From Bacteroidales bacterium (lineage in GTDB: Bacteria > Bacteroidota > Bacteroidia > Bacteroidales > Bacteroidaceae): DNA of 23,362 bases. Location: positions 1 through 23,362 of the forward strand of contig SFPC01000034.1 in the NCBI GenBank assembly GCA_004552195.1, given 5' to 3'. Below, one piece after another: positions 18,456-23,362 of the stretch. The translations under genes were made by a program, and so were the position numbers. Under the pieces are notes generated by a model. It made no database searches. It was not told where the DNA came from and saw only the letters and a list, made by a program, of their open reading frames with translations. Each line of letters opens with the position of its first letter. The first letter of the stretch is position 1.

Positions 18456-18515
18456 CAAGAAGCGCGGCTACGGCCTCGAAGAACCCAATATCAAAGGAGA
18501 ATAAAGATTAACCCG

Positions 18516-19624
18516 ATGGTAAGTAATAAATCCCTTTTTACTCTTCTGCTGGCAGCAACTCCCCTTGTTGCTGCCGCCCACGACACCGACGAAACCCATC
18601 CCCAGGCCGCCTACACCGACCTTGACTACGAGACACCCGGCTACACGCTCCGCGTCAACAGCAGCAATCCCGTCGTGCAGCAGATGCAGCCCACCTTCAA
18701 ATTCGGCGGCTAACCCGCTTCGTCCGCCTCTACATGGACGGCAAGGTCTATCAGGACTTCTACTACAAACTCCAGATGGAGGTGAACGGACAGCCCGGTG
18801 TGGACAAGGGGCCGCGCATTGTCGATGCCTTCGTGGAGTGGCAGAAGTTCGACTGCTTCCGCGTGAAGCTCGGCCAGTTCAAGCGCAGCTTTGGCTTCGA
18901 GAACCCCTACAGCCCCCTCAACGTAGGTCTCGGCAGCTACTCGCAGGCCACCATGAAGCTCGCCTCCATCGGTGACCGCATCGGCGAACACAAGAGCTCG
19001 GGCCGCGATGTCGGCGTGCAGGTGCAGGGCGACCTCTTCCCCGCAGCCGACGGCCACAAGTGGCTGCATTACCAGATTGGTTTCTTCAACGGACAAGGTA
19101 TCAACCACGCCGACAAAGACCACCACAAGGACCTCATCGGCGGCCTCTGGTTCTCCCCCGTCAAGAACCTCGCCATCGGCGGCTTCGGCTGGAACGGCAA
19201 GTACACCAACGAAGCCTACGACCCTGCCAATCCCAATTCCATGCGCTGTGCCAAGCGTGTGCGTTGGGGTGCCGGCCTCAAGTACGAGGACAAGTGGACC
19301 CTGCGCGGCGAGTACATGAGCTCCGTCGGCGGCGTCGTCAGCAACGCCACCTTGCCCGACCGTTCCGATGCCTGGTACCTCACTCTCGGCGTACCTGTGG
19401 CCAAGGATGTCAAGGTCTATGGACGTTATGACTGCTACCGCGATGCCAAGACCTGGAACTCGCTCATAGCCAACTACGGCCTTTCGGGCAATTACTACTT
19501 GGGCAAGAATCTCATCTTCCAGCTCAACTACACCTTCACCGACAACCGCTCCGCGCGCCGTGCCGCTGTCCCCACCGACTCCCGTTACAACACCATCGAC
19601 GTACAAGTAACCGCCCGGTTCTGA
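18516..19624 (+). pseudogene. Phosphate-selective porin O/P-type protein, frameshifted
   Basis: The start MVSNKSLFTLLLAATPLVAAAH gives a clear signal peptide, 11 bp after the restored end of the MFS gene. The first frame reads to FKFGG and stops at 18711-18713. The next frame continues without a gap as TRFVRLYMDGKVYQDFYYKLQ and runs to 19624, ending VQVTARF with a terminal aromatic as in outer-membrane barrels. Loss of one C (GGCTAC to GGCTA) explains it. The second part has KLGQFKRSFGFENPYSP and alternating beta-strand patterns typical of the OprO/OprP porin family. The intact product would be about 369 aa and would allow solute entry through the outer membrane. As sequenced, only an untargeted 296-residue C-terminal frame or a 65-residue N-terminal peptide could be made. 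Confidence 0.82.
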
Positions 19625-19648
19625 CCCCTCCGGCATATCAACAATTCA

Positions 19649-19682
19649 TGCAGGTTCATCTCCTCAGGGAAATGAACCTGCA
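19649..19682 (+). terminator. Hairpin after the porin gene
   Basis: TGCAGGTTCAT (19649-19659) pairs perfectly over 11 bp with ATGAACCTGCA (19672-19682) around a 12-nt loop, 25 bp after the porin stop. It is followed by TTATT rather than a full T-run. It probably ends the peptidase-MFS-porin transcript. Confidence 0.65.
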
Positions 19683-19739
19683 TTATTCATGTATGGATAT
19701 ATTGCTGTCCGGTAAAAGTTTTGTGCGCGAGACCAATTA

Positions 19740-19769
19740 GGGCTGACACTTCTCAGGAGGTATCAGCCC
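19740..19769 (+). promoter_or_regulatory. Hairpin in the IS leader
   Basis: GGGCTGA (19740-19746) pairs with TCAGCCC (19763-19769), and further pairing in between encloses AGGAGG. It lies between the left IS end and the transposase start. Such hairpins in IS leaders often damp transposase expression from outside transcripts. A TATCTTTG box at 19778-19785 fits the -7 promoter consensus but has no clear -33. Confidence 0.45.
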
Positions 19770-19810
19770 ACTTTCGTTATCTTTGTTGTTGCGAACACAA
19801 AGTTATAACC

Positions 19811-21030
19811 ATGAGCAACGATAGACATTTACCGGACAGCCGGTTTACAGTCAAGTGCTAAAGTTGCTTGACAGGGAAAATTTCAGCAAATTAGCCGGAA
19901 GACGAAGGGAAGCGAGGCTTATGTGAAGCGTCTTCTACCAACACTTGTCGTAATGCTGTTCGGTGTCCTCAAACACTTTGATTCCCTGCGTGGACTGGAG
20001 ATTGGAATGAAGACAGAGGCGCATAAACTCAAACATCTCGGAATGGACTATCTGGTCAGGAGAAGCACACTTGCCGAAGCGAACATACGCCGTCCCCAGA
20101 AGTACTTTGCCCATGTTTATGCGTACCTGTTGGAGAAATACGCCAAGTTTTTAATGGACAGCCGCCCTCCCAAGAGTTATAAGGGACAGACTTACGAGCC
20201 GAAAGAATGGAAAAAGCTGCTATATATGATGGACTCCACCACCATCACCCTCTTTGACAACATACTCAAAGGAGTTGGAAGGCATCCTAAATCAGGCAAG
20301 AAGAAAGGCGGGATGAAGGTTCATACCGTGATGAAGTATCATGTGGGCGTATCGATGGTAGTGCAGCTCACATCTGCCGCAAAGCATGACCACTACCTTC
20401 TCAAGGAAGTCCATCTCTCAAAGGATTCCACGTTGGCCATGGACGGGGGCTATATTGCCCAATTCCAACGGTTAACCGAAGAGGTGGTATGCTATGTTAC
20501 CAAAATGAAGAAGAAGCTCAATTATAAGGTGATAGGATCCGTCACCTACGTCAATCCCGAGGTTCTTGTAACCCATATAGACCAGAAAGTGCAGTTTATC
20601 AGAGGCGAAATGACACATGGAGAGCGGAGAGTTGAGATATTCCATGAGAACAAGAAGCCGGTCGTATTATTGACCAACAACTTTGATTTCACAGTAGAAG
20701 ACGTTTACGAAAATTACCGCCTGTGTTGGGCCATTGAGTCGTTATATAAACAGCTCAAACAGAATGTCCCTCTACACTTTTTCTATGGTGACAGCGTCAA
20801 CGCCATACAGATACAGACTTGGGTAGTGTTGTTTGCCAACTTACTCATTACAGTACTATCAAGAAGCATCATAAGGAATTGCGCTTTCTCCCAGTTGGTC
20901 ACCATGGTGCGTCTTACGCTTATGTACTACTTCAATTTTATCGCTTTCATGGAAAAACCTGATAAAACCTGGGAGTATATTCTTGCCAAAGAAGCACAAA
21001 AAGCACCACCCGAACCTACACTTTTCGATT
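19811..21030 (+). pseudogene. IS4-family transposase with two frameshifts
   Basis: Translation begins MSNDRHLP at 19811. It needs one extra base near 19833 to continue as GQPVYSQVLKLLDRENFSKLAG, and one more near 19894 to continue as KTKGSEAYVKRLLPT, after which the frame is open to 21030. Both gaps fall in short G or A runs. The catalytic parts are visible: first Asp in MMDSTTITLF, second Asp in AMDGGYI, Glu in YRLCWAIESLYKQLK. In the YREK motif (Y-2-R-3-E-6-K) the expected Arg is Cys (codon TGT, one C-to-T step from CGT). The N-terminus belongs to the DUF4372-type region of these transposases. The element is probably inactive unless the sequence has errors. Confidence 0.85.
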
Positions 21031-21582
21031 AGAGGGGGCTTACTTTTTGAAAAAGAGAGTCCGGAGTCTGGTTTTAAGAGACTTGGGACAGGGCTATCGG
21101 GCTCTTTTGAGTTTTCCAGACAGCAGTGGTATGAGATACCTTTGCATGAGGATGTGAGGGAGCAGGTGATGCCCCTGCTCGCCAAGTCGGTGCGGGACAG
21201 GGATGAGCGCGAGGCGGTGAGCCGGTTGCTCAACCTGGTGCAGACGGGCTTTGAATATGAGTATGACGAAAAGGTGTGGGGGCACGACCGGCCTTTCTTT
21301 GCGGAAGAAACGCTTTATTATCCTTTCTGCGATTGTGAGGATCGGGCGATACTGCTGTCGCGGCTGGTGCGCGATTTGCTGGGGCTGCGCACCCTGTTAG
21401 TGTTCTATCCCGGACATTTGGCCATGGCCGTGGCCTTCAACGAGAAGGTGGAGGGTGATTATATCGTCTGTCAAGGGCTGCGTTTTGTGGTTTGCGACCC
21501 TACCTATATCGGTGCACCTGTCGGCGCTACCATGACGGGTATGGATAATGCCAAGGCAACGGTCGTCTTGTTGGAACCATGA
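21031..21582 (+). pseudogene. 5'-truncated transglutaminase-like (papain-fold) protein
   Basis: An open frame enters from within the IS and ends at 21582. From about QQWYEIPLHEDVREQV onward it reads as a genuine protein. FCDCEDRAILLSRLVRDLLGL has the transglutaminase-fold cysteine, PGHLAMAV the histidine and VVCDPTYIGAPVG the aspartate, so the catalytic triad is kept. Full-length relatives would be expected to have a long N-terminal part, absent here because the IS abuts it. The first in-frame ATG after the IS (in EQVMPLLAK) comes late, so a functional start is doubtful. The role of the family in Bacteroidales is unclear. Confidence 0.65.
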
Positions 21583-21697
21583 TGCCCGTGCGCCGTTTCC
21601 TTGGCTGAAATCTGTACGTGCAGTGGTCTGCCGGCGGTCAAGTGAGGGTCAAGAGGGGCTTTTTTTTCGTGGCAAATGCAAAAAACATGGGGAAAAG

Positions 21698-21728
21698 TTT
21701 GCTCGGTAAGAAAATAGCCCTACCTTTG
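21698..21728 (+). promoter_or_regulatory. tRNA-Thr promoter
   Basis: TTTG at 21698-21701, 19 nt, then TACCTTTG at 21721-21728 matches the Bacteroidetes housekeeping promoter exactly. It is placed 20 bp before the tRNA. Confidence 0.85.
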
Positions 21729-21748
21729 CAACCGCAAAACGAAGCAAG

Positions 21749-21821
21749 GCCGAAATAGCTCAGTTGGTAGAGCATTTCATTCGTAATGAAAGGGTCGCCG
21801 GTTCGAGTCCGGCTTTCGGCT
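21749..21821 (+). tRNA. tRNA-Thr (anticodon CGT)
   Basis: The 73 nt fold as a cloverleaf: acceptor GCCGAAA/TTTCGGC, D arm GCTC...GAGC, anticodon stem TTTCA/TGAAA around loop TTCGTAA (anticodon CGT), and T arm GCCGG-TTCGAGT-CCGGC. The discriminator base is T and CCA is not encoded. It reads ACG codons. Confidence 0.97.
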
Positions 21822-21839
21822 CAAAATTCATTTGTGATG

Positions 21840-21880
21840 GAGGTTGCGCGACATGCGTAGCCTCTGTTTGTTTTTCTTTG
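21840..21880 (+). terminator. Terminator of tRNA-Thr
   Basis: GAGGTTGCGC (21840-21849) pairs with GCGTAGCCTC (21855-21864), ten pairs including two G-T wobbles, around a 5-nt loop. It is followed by a T-rich tract (TGTTTGTTTTTC). It starts 18 bp after the tRNA. Confidence 0.8.
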
Positions 21881-22202
21881 TTTCCTCTCCCTGCGGGGCT
21901 CCCTGGATGTTTCCGTTTCCGGTTTCGTTTTTGGGGACTGCGTTGTCTGTTTTTGTTAGTTTCGTGTGGCAAATCAGTCCTCCTGGTAGTTATTTTTTCT
22001 AAAATATGGCATGAGGTGTGTGATTTTGCTTAAATTTTATCTTTTTGTTTTTTGGGGATATGTGTATTTTTGCTCTTCCGAGCCAATCTAAGAGGCGTAG
22101 CAGACAAAAAATTCTTCCTCTTTCGTATAGCTAACTTATACGCCTACCCCCACTGAATTTCTACTGAGCCCAAAAACACTTATTTCAAATACCTACGTAT
22201 GC
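21881..22202. other. Gene-free stretch between the two tRNA genes
   Basis: No credible coding frame is seen. The only structure noticed is weak: AGGCGTA near 22092 with TACGCCT near 22138, and an inner CGTATA/TATACG. The sequence is AT-rich. Confidence 0.4.
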
Positions 22203-22239
22203 AAAAAAGAGGCAATTTGTTGAAGAAACAAATTACCTC
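22203..22239 (-). terminator. Terminator of tRNA-Ser
   Basis: On the minus strand GAGGTAATTTGTT pairs with AACAAATTGCCTC (13 positions, one mismatch) around a 5-nt loop and is followed by six T residues (22208-22203). It starts 9 bp past the tRNA end. Confidence 0.88.
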
Positions 22240-22247
22240 TCTCAAAG

Positions 22248-22335
22248 CGGAAAGTGAGGGATTCAAACCCCCGGTACGGACAAGCCGTACAGCGGATTTC
22301 GAGTCCGCCCCGATCGATCACTCCGGCAACTTTCC
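22248..22335 (-). tRNA. tRNA-Ser (anticodon CGA)
   Basis: The 88-nt length fits a long variable arm. The acceptor is GGAAAGT/ACTTTCC with discriminator G. The anticodon stem GGCGGA/TCCGCT closes loop CTCGAAA (anticodon CGA). The variable arm has GTACGG/CCGTAC, and the T arm contains GGGTTTGAATCCC. It reads UCG codons. Confidence 0.96.
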
Positions 22336-22340
22336 TTTAC

Positions 22341-22403
22341 AGAAGCGTTGGGCGCTTCAGTAATTGCGGTGCAAATGTAGGTCTTTCGTGTGGTTTACCC
22401 AAA
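22341..22403 (-). promoter_or_regulatory. tRNA-Ser promoter and leader hairpin
   Basis: On the minus strand TTTG (22403-22400), 20 nt, then TACATTTG (22379-22372) is an exact Bacteroidetes promoter. The short leader forms GAAGCG (22358-22353) with CGCTTC (22347-22342) just before the tRNA, possibly a processing guide. Confidence 0.8.
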
Positions 22404-22429
22404 CGTTTGCACTCGTTTTTTTGAAAAAA

Positions 22430-23023
22430 CTATTTTTTGTAGCGTTTGTTCAGTCCGGCAATCACATCAGCAGTGATGTCGACAGTGGGAGCTGCATAGA
22501 GCACGTTGTCGCCGCTTTTGCTCAGGATGAGTTTGAAGCGTCCGTCTTTGTTATAGTCGCGCAGATAATTGTTGAGACTGTCGCGCAGCACTTGCTGATA
22601 CTGCTCTGTGGCTTGCGCCATCTCGTTTTCTATGCGTTCTTGGAATTGTTGCAGCGCCTGTTGTTGCTTTTGGAGCCCGGCCTGCGCTTTTTCTGCTTCC
22701 TGTTGTGAGGTGAAGCCGCCGCTTTGTACTTTCTTTTGGAATGCCATCACTGCGTTTTGCAGTGCCTGTCCCTTATTGTTGAGTTGCTGTCTGTAATTAG
22801 CCTGTTTGGCTTCGAGTGCTTTCAGTCCGTCTTTGCAGTAGGTATAGGTAGTGGCGAGGCTGTCAATGTCAACGATGGCAACTTCCGAGCTTTTGGTAGC
22901 TTCCACTCCGGCTTTGGGCAGTCCGTTGGGCTTCACTTGCTGTGCGGGTTCTTTTTTGTTGCAGGCTGTGAAAACGACACCTGCCATCAGCATTCCAATG
23001 GTGATTTTTGAAAAATGTTTCAT
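22430..23023 (-). CDS. OmpH/Skp-like lipoprotein
   Basis: 197 aa. The start at MKHFSKITIGMLMAGVVFTAC gives a lipoprotein signal with lipobox VFTAC (Cys21); residues upstream look untranslated. The mature part opens with VAIVDIDSLATTY, the usual first strand of Skp. Two long Gln/Ala/Lys-rich coiled-coil helices follow (about 65-150), then YNKDGRFKLILSKSGDNVLYAAPTVDIT, the return strand of Skp. Skp is a periplasmic chaperone for outer-membrane proteins; a lipid-anchored version could act at a membrane. It starts 25 bp after the small membrane-protein gene and probably shares its transcript. Confidence 0.85.
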   Translation of the reverse strand: MKHFSKITIGMLMAGVVFTACNKKEPAQQVKPNGLPKAGVEATKSSEVAIVDIDSLATTYTYCKDGLKALEAKQANYRQQLNNKGQALQNAVMAFQKKVQSGGFTSQQEAEKAQAGLQKQQQALQQFQERIENEMAQATEQYQQVLRDSLNNYLRDYNKDGRFKLILSKSGDNVLYAAPTVDITADVIAGLNKRYKK

Positions 23024-23048
23024 GCTATATTGTTGTTTTATTGATTTC

Positions 23049-23255
23049 TTATGGGTTTCTGCGTTCTCTAATGGCTGTCGGTTTGTTCCTTCTTGCCGCT
23101 GCATCCTGGGATTGTACGCAACCGATGCCGCGTTTCCGCATGGCTTTGTTCTGACTTGTGTGGGTCTTGACAAAGTCTTTTCCCATGAAAAGGCGGACGG
23201 AAAGCAGGGCTATGCTGCCGGCAATGAGTAACAAGCTGAGAAGAAATATTTTCAT
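23049..23255 (-). CDS. Small single-span membrane protein, unknown function
   Basis: 68 aa. The N-terminal MKIFLLSLLLIAGSIALLSVRLFMG is one membrane helix. A basic tail with NKAMRKRGIGCVQSQD follows, holding one cysteine. It has the look of conserved small Bacteroidales membrane proteins, but I do not recognise a function. It lies 25 bp upstream of the OmpH-like gene on the same strand. The 107 bp to the right end of the window show no gene or clear promoter box. Confidence 0.65.
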   Translation of the reverse strand: MKIFLLSLLLIAGSIALLSVRLFMGKDFVKTHTSQNKAMRKRGIGCVQSQDAAARRNKPTAIRERRNP

Positions 23256-23362
23256 TCCTTATATATAAGAGTTTAAAAGTTTAGAGTGTAAAGTGTATAG
23301 AGATGCTGTTTGAAAGGATGGTTCATTGGCCCGGATACTATCAACTATCTACTTTCAATCAT

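Larger units (their letters stand above)
19704..21045 (+). mobile_element. IS4-family insertion sequence, degenerate and probably 3'-truncated
   Basis: It holds a DDE transposase remnant (19811-21030) that is less GC-rich than the flanking genes. The left end is taken near CTGTCCGGTAAAAG at about 19706. The 13-mer GCTGTCCGGTAAA (19704-19716) reappears inverted at 19828-19840, inside the start of the transposase frame. No matching copy ending in ACCGGACAG was found after the transposase, so the right inverted repeat is missing and the right border (about 21045) is a guess. A target duplication is not visible. Confidence 0.7.

Noticed and set aside
21660..21667. A run of eight T residues as a terminator of the transglutaminase-like gene
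   Set aside because: No convincing stem is found directly before it.

Overview
The window looks like chromosomal DNA from a gut-type member of the Bacteroidales (Bacteroides, Phocaeicola, Prevotella or a close relative). The evidence is the Bacteroidetes promoter consensus (TTTG, 19-21 nt, TAnnTTTG) ahead of both tRNA genes, the lack of strong Shine-Dalgarno sites, lipoprotein signal peptides on the efflux adaptor, efflux outer-membrane protein and OmpH-like protein, a porin of the OprO/OprP type and a DPP5-type peptidase. The species cannot be fixed from the sequence alone.

Layout. Positions 1-994 hold no convincing gene but are rich in degenerate repeats. From 995 to 9812 everything is on the minus strand. 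Read in the direction of transcription, this is rsmG plus a metallo-beta-lactamase-fold hydrolase (4 bp apart), then a complete tripartite RND efflux operon (adaptor lipoprotein, AcrB-type pump, TolC/OprM-type outer-membrane lipoprotein), then an LpxA-like acyltransferase paralogue. A 1.1-kb non-coding divergent region (9813-10912) follows. The plus strand then carries pyrG, yidC, a DPP5-like serine dipeptidyl peptidase, an MFS transporter, a porin, an IS4-family insertion sequence and the 3' part of a transglutaminase-like gene. The right end has tRNA-Thr(CGT) on plus, tRNA-Ser(CGA) on minus, and a minus-strand pair of a small membrane protein and an OmpH/Skp-like lipoprotein.

How the genes fit together. 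The DPP5 peptidase (periplasmic, releases dipeptides), the MFS carrier (29 bp downstream) and the porin read like a peptide-uptake unit, but the carrier and the porin each carry a frameshift. The IS element next to them has two more frameshifts and has no recognisable right end. It abuts a transglutaminase-like gene that has lost its 5' part. The segment from about 18.4 to 21.1 kb is therefore either a decaying region or one with sequence errors.

The most unusual non-coding signals are: a tandem 78/75-bp repeat between pyrG and yidC whose two central hairpins differ by compensatory changes; a family of short AAGTC/GACTT mini-palindromes shared by two distant intergenic regions; a roughly 110-bp-arm imperfect inverted repeat at the left end; and an interleaved pair of perfect inverted repeats between yidC and the peptidase gene. 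I see no clear new multi-gene defence or biosynthetic system.
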